64,000 nucleotides of DNA, taken from positions 3,286,001-3,350,000 of the forward strand of contig CP051141.1 of the NCBI GenBank assembly GCA_001592805.2, written 5' to 3'. The translations under genes and the position numbers were made by a program. The stretch comes from Peltaster fructicola. Its lineage: Eukaryota; Ascomycota; Dothideomycetes. The notes under the pieces are model-generated. The model saw only the letters and a program-made list of their open reading frames with translations, was not told where the DNA came from and made no database searches. Positions 46,182-56,260 of this stretch are shown here, one piece after another (the stretch's first letter is position 1; the number at the start of each line of letters is the position of its first letter).

Positions 46182-46910
46182 TTAGAAGGAAAGATTAGTC
46201 GTCGATTGTGAGCTTGGATCGGATTCAGTTGAGGAGGGTTTCACCCGGGTCTCCTCGATCCATGCATCGAAGGCAAGCTCTCCGGCGGCCATAGCTCTGA
46301 TAGGGATTGCTTTGCTCGCTTGAGCTGAGGCATCACTGCCGTACGGTATATCTCCTGTCTCCGGCGCAACAGGAATCCATGCTTGTGGATGGCGGATGGG
46401 TGCGTGATGATCTGAACCCTTCAGTTCGATTGCGATTGTGAATGTACAACCTTGTGGTATCGGCTGTAGCGAAGCTGCACAGTTCGATAGTCTGCTCAGG
46501 ACTGCTCTGAATTGCTCTTCCATGTCTACGACCGGTAAGTGCACAGCATCGCCGTCGTCTCCTGCCACCAAAGGCGTGTCAATTTCGGGTTCTGGAACGA
46601 TCGGAAAAGGCGAGACGTCGAACAGGAAGCGCTCAAGAGGTGTGTTCGACTTGTCGTAGATCACCACTGCTATGCGATCTACCGCAGACTTGAGTAATTG
46701 TACTTCGACAGAGGTCACTGCATCGTTGATCCATTCGCAGACCTTTGGATGTCGATTCTGCCGGACAGCAAAGTTGTACTTTCGAGCTGCTACAAACGAT
46801 GTTCGTGGATAGAGGCTGCGTTCGTAGAGAATGGTGTGAACGGCCACGGTGAGGAAGTCGGTGAACGCCACAACAAGTGCGCGGAACGTGAGCGGCACAT
46901 CAGATGCCAT
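46182..46910 (-). CDS. REV7: HORMA-domain protein Rev7/MAD2B
   Basis: Accessory subunit of translesion DNA polymerase zeta and adaptor in repair. Single exon, 242 aa, ATG at 46910. HORMA features: TFRALVVAFTDFLTVAVHTI at the N-terminus, LYERSLYPRTSFVAARKYN (typical of Rev7: ILYxRxLYPxxxF), DRIAVVIYDKSNTPLERFLFDV and EEQFRAVLSRLSNC. The C-terminal safety-belt region includes CTFTIAIELKG and HPQAWIPVAP, followed by a Ser-rich tail. Length is normal. Confidence 0.93.
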   Translation of the reverse strand: MASDVPLTFRALVVAFTDFLTVAVHTILYERSLYPRTSFVAARKYNFAVRQNRHPKVCEWINDAVTSVEVQLLKSAVDRIAVVIYDKSNTPLERFLFDVSPFPIVPEPEIDTPLVAGDDGDAVHLPVVDMEEQFRAVLSRLSNCAASLQPIPQGCTFTIAIELKGSDHHAPIRHPQAWIPVAPETGDIPYGSDASAQASKAIPIRAMAAGELAFDAWIEETRVKPSSTESDPSSQSTTNLSF

Positions 46911-47284
46911 CTGCTGTTATCTGTGGGCGGTCTACCATGCTTGGCGAGAGCATGAAGAGTGGCAATGTAAATGAAGCAGCGCGAGAGTGACGCGAAGGAG
47001 GATTCAGGAAAACGCGTCAACACATGACTTCATCCTGGTCTATGCTGTCAGCTTTCCTCGCTCTGTCGAGCATTACCACAGGCAGGATCTCTGTCTTTAT
47101 GAGCTTGGAGGGACGAGGAACATACACATCATTGCCGCATGATAACGTCTTGAGATAATGTGCGAAACGCTGTGTCTGGCTTGAGTAACGGATCTCTCTA
47201 TGGCTGCAGAATAGTTCTATGTCGTATGTGCATCATGGTAGTAGCTTTAAAATGCAGTACAGGTGGCTGCTCAGCGAAGTACAA
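46911..47284. other. Intergenic stretch
   Basis: Between the REV7 start and the stop of the orphan membrane protein, both minus strand. No gene seen. Confidence 0.5.
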
Positions 47285-48638
47285 TCAGCCTTGCCACCAG
47301 TCCGGAATGTGGGCCTTCAGGCTGAGCCCGTCGAGCTCGTACTGGAGAATCAGACGGCTGACCACGACTGAAGCCAGATATCTCAACGATATCAACAAAG
47401 CATCTGTTGGCTTGACAAAGAGGATGCTGGAGAAGAAAAAGGTACCCCAGATGATGTACACGATGATGAGCTTGTTGCACACCCAGGAGGAGAACCTTGA
47501 CATCAACGTCTCACATCTGAATGTGTATGTCACTTCTTCGTGCAATGAGCATACTCGCAGCTCCTTGGACCAGAGCCAGTCAGCCCATGCCCTTACACGC
47601 TTCCTGATTCCAACTTTGGGTTGGTGCGAGATGACACTGGCCGACATGCCTTTGCTAACATCCTGCTGCTCGTGTGTGACTTGTGGATGATTCGATGGTA
47701 GTGAGTCGGAATGTTTGGAGCAGTCTATCCGCAGCCACGTAACACAATTCGGTGGTGGTGAGTCGGAACGTTCGGAGCATTCTACCCGCAGCCACATAAC
47801 GAACATCTCGAAGAAGTGTGCGACCAGCGCCAGCGTGGCCCAAAGGATTGGTTGAATGGCCGACTCTGGAGAGTAAGCGCATACGGTGCGGCGACTAAGC
47901 TGCCATGTGTTGTGAATGATGTTCACAATAGCAGCCAGAGCTAAGAGGTACTCGAGAATGCTGACGACTACTCCCATGATGCTTGTGGAGGGTTGAATAT
48001 GCTTTGTCGCTTCGCCCGCCGCTTCGCTGCCTGGGTTGTCGCCTGGGTTGTCGCCTGGTCTATCGCCTGCTTTGTCGCCTGCTTTGTCGTCTGCTTTACA
48101 GCGTGGCTGGGTCAAGAGGAACTGCGCCTCGCTGTAGTAATCTCCTCTTCGTAATGGAGACAAGCCTGGACTGGCGGCGGCAAGGAGGGTGGTCAGGATT
48201 GGTCTGCGTTGCGCAAGCAAGCCTAGTTCAATGCATGTTGAGCTTGCGAAGATCAGGATGGCGGGTAGTACTCCGAGTATCACATTTGCCACAGCAATCT
48301 GGGTCTTGTCGAGTTCGTCCATGTGCTCAAGCATGCACGCGACCAGTATGTGAATGTAGCGACTCTTTGAAGTGCTCCCGGTGGCATTGAATCGGGCTGC
48401 CAGGTCAGCTGATAATCAACATTAGCTGCGTGATGTACAATGAATTAACGATTGCACATACTGGACTCTGTCAGGTAATACTGATATTCTTCTGGACAGT
48501 AGTCCAGTAACTGGGGCCCCAAAGTCGACCATCCAGGGTACCATTCTTGAAAAACCCTCTATACTGCAGAAGGTCGCCAGCTGCGCCGTGGACGCACAGC
48601 AGTATGGCCAAGCCGAACACAACAAGTCGCAGCGACAT
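47285..48638 (-). CDS. Orphan multi-pass membrane protein with signal peptide and coding repeats
   Basis: Not recognised. Two exons: 48638-48482 and 48408-47285 (426 aa). The 73-nt intron (GTATTA..CTAAT..TCAG) joins QKNI to TDLAARFNATGS. The N-terminus is a signal peptide (MSLRLVVFGLAILLCVHGAAG), cleaved before DLLQYRG. Then come TM segments ANVILGVLPAILIFASS, GVVVSILEYLLALAAIVNII, ILWATLALVAHFFEMFVM and KLIIVYIIWGTFFFSSILFV, and a last hydrophobic stretch near the C-terminus. The first hydrophilic loop holds the tetrapeptide repeat GDKA/GDNP. Another loop holds a 19-residue duplication (WLRVECSERSDS / WLRIDCSKHSDS). It resembles species-limited ascomycete membrane proteins; function unknown. 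Confidence 0.75.
47693..47806. repeat. 57-bp direct tandem duplication inside the membrane-protein gene
   Basis: Two adjacent imperfect copies, 47693-47749 and 47750-47806, sharing words such as GTGAGTCGGAA and CCGCAGCCAC. The period is 57 bp (19 codons), so the coding frame is kept. Differences between the copies include several third-position changes, so the duplication is not very recent. Confidence 0.85.
48030..48101. repeat. 12-bp minisatellite inside the membrane-protein gene
   Basis: Six consecutive 12-bp units of the type CCTGGGTTGTCG / CCTGCTTTGTCG. On the coding strand they encode the four-residue units GDKA, GDRP and GDNP. The first two units are identical, and so are the fourth and fifth, so copy number probably varies among strains. 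Confidence 0.85.
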
Positions 48639-49422
48639 TGTGATGCAGGACGGAATAAAGACGACATTGTGCAAAGTTCACGTTGATATAAGGGTACGCG
48701 TTAAGGCATCAGATGCAGATCTTGAGAGTGGTGTGCGTAATTGTGCCGTCTGTCCAACCTTGTTCGGAGTTGACATGCAGGAAGTATGCGCCCAGACTTC
48801 TCATTCGGCCACTGAGAGCCACAGCAGCCAACCAAGCTTGTTCGGGAGACGAGGTTCAGTCGATACGCCTAGACCTCTCCTCGACTCGCGCTGTGGCCAA
48901 CCCGAGGCGATCTGTGTTAGCCAGCCATTTGAATCAGCCTTGTTGTGATGCTCTGTCGCTGTCAGTGATATCTACTGCTTGAAGCCGCTACCGCCGACGG
49001 TATGTATACGGGCACGCCGAAAAGCATCAGCGGCGACATCGATGTCGAGAATGGCTATTGCGACACACATTGATTGTCTCGCTGGACAGTTGACTAAACT
49101 CTTTATTGACGTCGAGCTTGATTTTCGAGTGAAGTAGGGAGCACCAAGTTTTGGGTGAAGCAAGTTGCGAGTCAGCACGTCACGCTCAGAATGAGGAGCG
49201 CTAAACCCTTTTCAACCACGTTCTCGATTTCTACCAAACACCACCACCACTACTTTTATGACATGCTCGTGGCTCATACACAAGGGAGCCTGCAACGAGT
49301 GCATTGCTTGTGTCAGCAGCTTCGACTCTAGCGTGATTCTCGAACCATCAATCCTCAACCATATCCGATATAATCACGACTCGACATTTGATGTCAATCC
49401 GTGAGAGTCACAGCCATTAACC
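48639..49422. other. Divergent intergenic region
   Basis: About 0.8 kb between the orphan membrane protein (-) and KAP114 (+). An ACCACCACCACTAC run lies near 49242. No gene seen. Confidence 0.5.
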
Positions 49423-52400
49423 ATGGAGCAGCAGTTGGTCAGTCTGCTGAACGACACACAATCGCCTGCAGACACCACTCGGAAGAACGCCGAATGGCAG
49501 CTCAAACAGCAATATGCGAACCCTGACTTTCCTACTGGACTGATGTCAATCGCATCTCACACAGACGTGCCGGTTCAAACACGACAATCTGCGCTGCTCG
49601 TGTTGAAGAACTTCGTCTTGGCCTGCTGGTCAGCCGCCTTCGAAGAATTCTCCGAGCAGTCATTCGCTGACGAGGGTCGAAAGAGCCAAATCCGCCATAG
49701 TTTGCTTAACCTCGCACTCAGCGAGCATGATGAGAGAAAGGTTAAGAGTCTCGCTAGTCTTGTGGTTAGCAAGATCGCTACAGCAGACTTCCCCGACGAA
49801 TGGCCGGATCTGCTACCTACTGTACTTGGTGTCCTTGCTTCTGGCAGTGACGGACAGCTGCATGGCGCGCTGAAGGTCCTGAATGAGCTTGTGGACGACT
49901 GCTTTAACCAGGATCAGTTCTTTCAAGTCGCCCGAGATCTAGTCCAGGCTGTCTACAACATAGCGGTGGACACAAACCGCAAACCAATCCTCAGAGCACT
50001 TGCAGTCTCAGTATTCCGTGCCAACTTCGACATTCTCGAGATGGTCATGGAGGACAACAAGGCCGCTGTCAAAGGCTTTGCGGAAGAGATCCTCAGTAGT
50101 TGGATTCCCTTCCTGACGGAGACATTGAAAACTGCACTACCAGCTGCACCCACGTCAGGAGACCCATCTGCTGCAGAGTTCCAGCGAGGCTCTGTTGCGT
50201 TCAAGCTACAGGTGGTGAAAGTGCTGATTCGAATACGAACGTTGTTCTCGTCATTACTGTCGGCTCACAGTACTGCACTCTTCTCGGCGACCTTTTCTGA
50301 ACTGTCGGTCCTTCGCGCACAGTATCACGACTCTTACATCCAGGACGATCTACAGAGCCGACTCCAGGATGCTGATGGCTTACCATATTCACTTGATCTG
50401 CTTGTTCTTGAGGAGCTGGACTTCCTACAGGCTTGTTTGAGGGCGCCACCAGTACGCAAAGAGCTCGAGCAACAGACACAGGCTGCTGCAGGCACAACTC
50501 CGTCATGGCTACTTGAGATCATGAGAGTCGCCGTTGCTTATGCACAAATCACGATGGAAGAAGAAGGGCTATGGGACATTGATGTAAATGTGTTCTTGTC
50601 TGAAGAGACCAATGTCACGGCCAACTATACACCACGAACAGCATGCGGCGACCTTGTGATCAAGCTTGGAGAGTGGATGAACACTAAGACTATCGAAGCA
50701 CTGCTGACTTATACCCGATCTCTCTACAATGAGACTTCGACATGGAAACTTAAGGAGTCCTCCTTGTACTTGCTGAATCAGCTTCTCAGTGACTTCCAGG
50801 ATATGGACAAGGAAGTTGGCTCAGATTCCGCAAATGGTTACGTCGACCTAGTCAAGCACTCCATGCAACAAGAAGAGATCTTCTTGCGAGCTCGTGGCTA
50901 CCTTGTCGCTGGCAGCCTGGTACGAACCTCTGGAGGCGCTATGACTGAAGTAGCAGCGTCGTTCTTGGAGATGTCTCTGCATGCCATACATAACGATCCC
51001 TCGGAAGTTGTCAAAGTGTCCTGCATCCGAGCACTATCATACTACATGGCTGCCTTACCAGCGTTGGTCAGCTCACAGATGCAGCCAGTCATTGTAGCTG
51101 CTCTTGTGCATTTCGTGGACACACAGGACCTTGGCGATCCAGATGAGAGCGACGACCTGCTGATCACAATCATCGAGGCCTTGAGAGACGCCATCCTGAT
51201 CAATACTCATACTTGCCTTGGCAACGGTGGTGTTGACCTGTTGTTCACATTAGCGAGTCGTGGCGCAAGCAATTTCCAGGTCGCCTTACTGGTCACGGAG
51301 ACGTTCGAGGAGATAGCTAGCACGATCGCTGGCAGTGGACATGAACCTTATGCGCAGCTCTCCAGCAAGGTACTGCCATCTCTCATGGGAGCGTTCGATG
51401 TGGCAAGCCTGACTGAAGAGAATGCACTTGCGAACCTGGCCGCAGAGCTGCTGTCTGTCCTTGCTGCCGAAGGTCTTTCACCACTCCCTAACGACTTTGT
51501 CAAGTTCAGCATGCCTAGACTGCATCGATTACTGCTTGGATCGAAGGATGAAGAGCTCCTCAAGGCTGCCACTTCAGCTGTGAAGCATATCCTCAGTCAC
51601 GATCCCGAGCAAGTCTTCGCTTGGCATGACGACTCGGGCAAGAGTGGTCTCGAAGTAGTATTGACAATCATAGATCGATTGCTAGATCCTGCTGTCGACG
51701 ACAACAGTGCGTCTGAAGTCGGTGGCCTGGCCGCAGAAGTTGTTGAAAAGGCAGGCTCAGAACGTCTTGGACCATACTTACCGCAGCTGTTGCGAGCAGT
51801 CGCCGCTCGTCTCGCCATCGCTACTCAAGCACAGTCTATCCAGAGCTTGATCTTGGTATTTGCCCGGCTGTCGCTGACTTCAGCCTCAGATGTTGTCACT
51901 TTTCTGTCAGAAGTGCAGATCAGCGAGCAGAACGGTTTACAGGTGGTGATGAGCCAGTGGTTAGAGAACTCCGTCAACTTCGCAGGCTATGACGAGATCC
52001 GCCAAAAGTAGGTGGTAGCATTAGCTCTGCACATCACTGACATTGTCACAGCGTTACTGCACTATCGAGACTGTATGACCTACAGGATCCACGACTGATA
52101 GCCCTACAGGTCAAGGGAGACCTCATCGTCCGTGACTCAGGTCGTATCATGACTAGGTCTCGTGCTCGACAGCAGCCAGACGAGTACACATCAGTCTCTG
52201 CACAGATCAAGATCATCAAAGTGCTGGTCGAGGAGCTGCTCTCGGCTTCAGGATCGCGGACCATTGACGCTTCTGCAACAAATGGCGACAAAGACGACGG
52301 CTCTGAGGATAGTGAGTGGGAGGACGACCCAGACGACTTTCTGGATCTTGGTACTGGTATGACTAAAAGCCAATTGATGGCACTTGGACAAGACGACGCA

Positions 52401-52541
52401 CCGACGCGAGACAGGGATGACGAAACACAGGCATATCTGCTGGACTTCTTCAAGCAAGCCGCCACGAAACCAGAGTTCGCCGAGACGTTCGCTGCTCTGA
52501 CATCGGCAGAACAAGAGAAGCTTCAATCGATGAGCTATTGA
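49423..52541 (+). CDS. KAP114: Importin-beta family nuclear import receptor, importin-9/Kap114
   Basis: Karyopherin that carries TBP and histones H2A-H2B into the nucleus. Two exons: 49423-52007 and 52052-52541 (1024 aa). The 44-nt intron (GTAGGT..CTGAC..CACAG) joins EIRQ to NVTALSRL; the second exon carries the C-terminal HEAT repeats. The N-terminus has the Ran-binding importin-beta region (SADTTRKNAEWQLKQ-like helix, VPVQTRQSALLVLKNFV). About 20 HEAT repeats follow. An acidic insert near the C-terminus (DDGSEDSEWEDDPDDFLDLG) matches the acidic loop used for histone binding in this subfamily. Length fits. Confidence 0.93.
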
Positions 52542-53092
52542 TCGGCGAGGTTAAATCGTGAGGAGTGAACGGCTGTATGGGCACTGCCTACGACTATATC
52601 ACGACGAAACTGCGTATCGCTTGCATGAGGCTCTGGTCGTTCTAGCATCGACAGCTACAGTATCGTGTCTGTGCACGCCTTGGCTGTCAAAGTGCTTGGC
52701 GTAGCCCCCAAAGTCTATTCTTCCATTCAGCTTCCACATCATTGGTTTGCACAGTCCTTCATGCAAGTCTACATCATCATCACCTCTGACTTGCAGCTAC
52801 AGTATTCCTTCAAGAGGCCTGTCCATGAATGCGCCGCAAATACATCAGGTTTGCTCTAACAGCTCTCGCTAGCATGCACGATCTTGGCCCCTCCTGTTCA
52901 TGTTGTTTGTCTCTTTGTACTCTACATGTCATCTGCCTTACCATCCAAGGCTGGGTTCTCAAAAACGTTTCTTTCAATGCTACTGATGCTGCCACTACGT
53001 CTCGTACTGCTTAAGCACATAGCTGGTCTCGTCCTGGATGCTGATCCCGCAGCTTCATATGCTTAGCAGCTGGGTACGACAATAGCGATAAG
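52542..53092. other. Intergenic stretch
   Basis: Between KAP114 and the GPI-protein gene, same strand. Three overlapping short plus-strand frames near 52665-53066 are Cys/Leu-rich but show no family pattern. No gene called. Confidence 0.5.
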
Positions 53093-53754
53093 ATGCCATC
53101 TCATTGGTGCGCATCATTGATGGTACTGCTGCTACTGCTACATCACACCCGGAAGACAGTAGCTCAAGTAACGTATATCTACGGAACCTTCTCTGGCGCA
53201 ATATATGTCAGCGCTCCAGCATATACACAAGCTGTGCAGGCACAGTGCCCTGCGGATCATCCTCAGCGATGTGATGCCATACAACAACCCAACTAGTACG
53301 TTCCTCTACCACAGGCTCTCTTATGCTGATTGAACATAGCTGCTGCGCTTCCGGCTACTACTGTGGGACTGCATCTCCAAATGTGATCGGCTGTTGTGCC
53401 AACGGACAGACATGTGCCGGGACGATTGGCGGTGCGACAACACTCTATCCAGTGGTAGTCACGGTGACCTCCTACTACACTGGAGGTGGTGCGGTAGCAC
53501 CTGGTGGCTACTACACAATCACGACTACTGTATACAATACACCTGCAACTACGCCATATGTAGCTGCCACGACAACGAGCATCAACTTGATCAAGGGCTA
53601 TTGCAGTACGCTGACAGCGAATGGACCTGGTCTGCCAACTGTGAGGCAAGGGAGCTGTGGTGAGATACTTGTGGTATCGAAGGCAGCGAGCTCGACGGTT
53701 CTATGGTCGGCCACTGCACTGGCTGTGCTGCTCTGTGTCCTGATCAGCTTGTAG
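53093..53754 (+). CDS. Secreted Cys-rich GPI-anchored protein
   Basis: Two exons: 53093-53295 and 53340-53754 (205 aa). The 44-nt intron (GTACGT..CTGAT..ATAG) joins QQPN to YCCASGYYCG. N-terminal signal peptide (CASLMVLLLLLHHTRKTVA). The Cys-rich core is CPADHPQRC, NYCCASGYYCG, and GCCANGQTCAG, a spacing common in small fungal wall proteins. A Thr/Tyr/Val-rich beta segment follows (TVTSYYTGGG; TTTVYNTPATTP). The end is a GPI signal: small residues KAASS, then the hydrophobic tail TVLWSATALAVLLCVLISL. Likely cell-wall or plasma-membrane surface; function unknown. Confidence 0.85.
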
Positions 53755-54021
53755 ATGAGTATACGCATCAAGCGAACATACCTGCAGATTCCAATATCTC
53801 GAGAAGGCCAGTGCTTCGCGTGTGGTTGTTCTCACAACCTCTCGTGGTCGAATCTCTTGTGTTTGAGCATAATGCGAGCACTTCAAGCTGGAGTACTGCA
53901 GGCGGTGAACCGCTGATAGGTTGGTTCTCACTGCACGAATCCTGGAAGTGCAAGACGACATCGATGTCTTGTATGGCCTGTTGCTGCAAACATTCATTGC
54001 TGTGTGCTTCCAGATGCGTCT

Positions 54022-55023
54022 TCAACCTCTGCTCTTCGACTTCTTCTTCCTGTTCGCCGCAAACGCCTCTTCGCTGGGTCCATCTGCTGAACGCTTGGTC
54101 CCTTTGCTGCTATACTTGCTCTCTAGATCGTCAAAGAATGTTGAAGCCTTAGCAGCCCTGTCCTGCTGGCGCTGCTGAATGAGCGCAGAGAGATCACTCA
54201 TATCTGGCTCCTTCTTGCCCTTCTTCCTCAAACCTAGCTCTTCTCCTATCTGCTCAGCTTCTTTCGCCTCTTTGCCAGCAGTCTTCTTCGCTGCCTTGAT
54301 TCGTCTCTTTCGACTCGTGGCTGTCTCATTGGTGTACTTCGGATAAGACTCGACTTCGTTCGCTTCGATGGCTGCATCAATGATTGCTCTAAATCTCTCG
54401 TCGTCTTGCTCGACCTCACTAAGCATCACATGCTCGTAGAGCTCGGACATATTGCCTTTGACAAGTTCGTATGCCTCCAGCACATCCTGATTCTCCTCGT
54501 CACTGCCCTTGTACTCCTTTGCGAAAGCCTCAATTTTCTCAGCGCTGATGGCCTCTGCGAATTGCTCTCGATAGAATGAATTCCAGTCGAAGTCGCCATC
54601 CTCGCCGTCTACAACAAGGCTCTCGTCTGTACGTCCAGTGATATCGTATCGCTTACGTCGCCGCTCGTTACTCAGCACAGCATATGCTAGTGCGATCTCC
54701 TGGAATCTCGTATGCGCTGTGGCTTTGTCTTCTTCGGGAGCCTTGTCTGGATGGTGTTTGAGCGCCTGACGCCTGTATGCCGATTTCACTTGATCTGCTG
54801 TGGCGCCTTTATCGACTCCAAGTATCTCGTATGGGTTAACGGTTGGAGGCTCATTGTCGAGAAGCTCCAAGTCCTCCGCATCATCGACTTGCTTGCTTTG
54901 CTTGCGACCTCCTTGACGCTGACGCACCATCCTGGAGGTGATGGTTCCTCGCACGTAGTTCGTGATTGAACTGCGATGATTGTGGTGACTATCTACTATG
55001 TGGAGGGAGAGAGTGCTGCGCAT
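54022..55023 (-). CDS. J-domain co-chaperone, DNAJC9-like
   Basis: Hsp70 co-chaperone. The frame is open from an ATG at 55023 (333 aa); a second ATG at 54930 (MVRQRQGGRKQ, 302 aa) starts closer to the J domain and is the likelier start, since the extra 31 residues look like leader. J domain: PYEILGVDKGATADQVKSAY, with the HPD motif in LKHHPDKAPEE. Then a DNAJC9-type acidic/helical region (FDWNSFYREQFAEAISAEKI; DVLEAYELVKGNMSELYEHV) and a C-terminal basic tail with several nuclear-localisation-like runs (RKRRIKAAKK; RKKKSKSRG). Animal DNAJC9 is also a histone chaperone; whether this one binds histones is inference. Confidence 0.9.
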   Translation of the reverse strand: MRSTLSLHIVDSHHNHRSSITNYVRGTITSRMVRQRQGGRKQSKQVDDAEDLELLDNEPPTVNPYEILGVDKGATADQVKSAYRRQALKHHPDKAPEEDKATAHTRFQEIALAYAVLSNERRRKRYDITGRTDESLVVDGEDGDFDWNSFYREQFAEAISAEKIEAFAKEYKGSDEENQDVLEAYELVKGNMSELYEHVMLSEVEQDDERFRAIIDAAIEANEVESYPKYTNETATSRKRRIKAAKKTAGKEAKEAEQIGEELGLRKKGKKEPDMSDLSALIQQRQQDRAAKASTFFDDLESKYSSKGTKRSADGPSEEAFAANRKKKSKSRG

Positions 55024-55181
55024 GAATTCAGATGTATGCTGGCCGCAAGCACTCTACGCGTCGACGCGTCTCAGCCGTCCCCACAGATGACGACGGTCTC
55101 ACTTGATGACTACATGTACTTTTCAGATGCCACTATCAACTTCCTTCTTACGTTACTAGGACTCCTCTACCTGCTTGAGCA

Positions 55182-55709
55182 ATGACACAGTCTAAAGACC
55201 ATGAGTACATGCAGCTTGCATTGTCAGAAGCTCGCAAGTCACCACCGAGACCGACGAATTTCTGCGTTGGAGCAGTGCTTGTCTCACCCTCCTCCAGTGT
55301 GCCGATCCTGGCCACTGGCTACACATTGGAGGAACCTGGTAACACACATGCAGAGCAAAGCGCCTTTGCTAAGCTTGCGCGAGTGTACTCGATACTGCAC
55401 ACGGACAACATCGAGGAACGACTTGGCGGACACATACCAGCCGACACAACGCTTTATACCACAATGGAACCTTGCAATAAACGATCACCAGGCAATAAAA
55501 CTTGCGTTGACAGGATCCTGCATATGAAGACATCAGATGGCAGGCCAGCTATTCGACGAGTGTGCGTCGGTGTAAGCGAGCCAGACACGTTTGTAGGCAT
55601 CAACCAAGGTCGTGCTCAACTGGAAAATGCTGGCATCGTTTTCGACATAGTAGCTGGTCTTGAAGAGGAGATTCTCGCGGTAGCAAAGGCTGGTCATGTC
55701 AAGGCCTGA
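55182..55709 (+). CDS. RIB2: RIB2-type pyrimidine deaminase domain protein
   Basis: Cytidine-deaminase-fold enzyme resembling the deaminase part of fungal Rib2, which deaminates the diaminopyrimidine intermediate in riboflavin synthesis. Single exon, 175 aa. Zinc site: His-Ala-Glu in GNTHAEQSAFAKL, and the two Cys in TMEPCNKRSPGNKTCVDRIL (PC followed by nine residues and C). Further blocks: PTNFCVGAVLV, VCVGVSEPDTFVGINQGRAQ. Only the deaminase part is present; the pseudouridine synthase half of yeast Rib2 is absent, as in many moulds. The start overlaps by ATGA with the stop of a 69-codon upstream frame. Confidence 0.85.
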   Translation: MTQSKDHEYMQLALSEARKSPPRPTNFCVGAVLVSPSSSVPILATGYTLEEPGNTHAEQSAFAKLARVYSILHTDNIEERLGGHIPADTTLYTTMEPCNKRSPGNKTCVDRILHMKTSDGRPAIRRVCVGVSEPDTFVGINQGRAQLENAGIVFDIVAGLEEEILAVAKAGHVKA

Positions 55710-55978
55710 GCAGTAGGTCCCATTGATCTCTCTGTGTTCAGATGACGTCTCAGAATGATGATGTTACGATTGGGGAACTACGACTACAACAACTGGCCGT
55801 CAACCAAGTTGCTCTTCTACACGATCCGAGAATCACACGATACGCTGTTAGCATGATTCAGTCGACATTATTGCGAAGGACAACCTGATATCACACTCAT
55901 TCGCACAACAGAAATGAGAACACAGCTCGTCAATCATAACTTCAACGACTGCAGCATATAAGTACAAAGGGTGTTCTG

Positions 55979-56260
55979 TTATACCCCTAAGGAATGTGAT
56001 CGGCGTCTTCCACTAGACCTTTTCGTGAGCGGCAACAACGGAGGCATAACGAAAGGATCGCTATCGAACGTGCTATCACGCCGTCTATCGGCAGTTGGCG
56101 ATGATGGCGAACTTTTCCCGAAGACATAGTCTGATGCTGGCGTCGCTACGGCTGGTCGCCCATTCTCGCTCAGATCAAAGCTCACGCGCTTCAGTATACC
56201 GCGATTCCACGAAAGCTGACTCTTGGGAGTACCTCGATCCTTGCCACAACATGGACACTT
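55979..56260 (-). other. Open 93-codon extension after the NTF2-like gene's stop
   Basis: Directly after the TAG at 56263-56261 the same frame runs on for 93 codons to a TAA at 55981-55979. The encoded peptide is not simple noise: it starts KCPCCGKDRG, contains LKRVSFDLSENG (a match to the RVxF phosphatase-1 docking pattern), a Ser/Pro/Asp-rich middle, and ends in RSSGRRRSHSLGV. It could be added by stop read-through or by removing a 48-nt GT..AG segment, 56308-56261 (GTCAGT..AACTAG), whose last three bases are the stop codon. It lacks an ATG near its beginning, so it is unlikely to be a gene alone. Chance openness of this length is about 1%. Confidence 0.4.

Noticed and set aside
55979-56185. 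Independent small gene of 68 codons
   Set aside because: Its apparent start is GTG, with no ATG until deep in the frame, and the frame continues upstream into the NTF2-like gene's stop codon.
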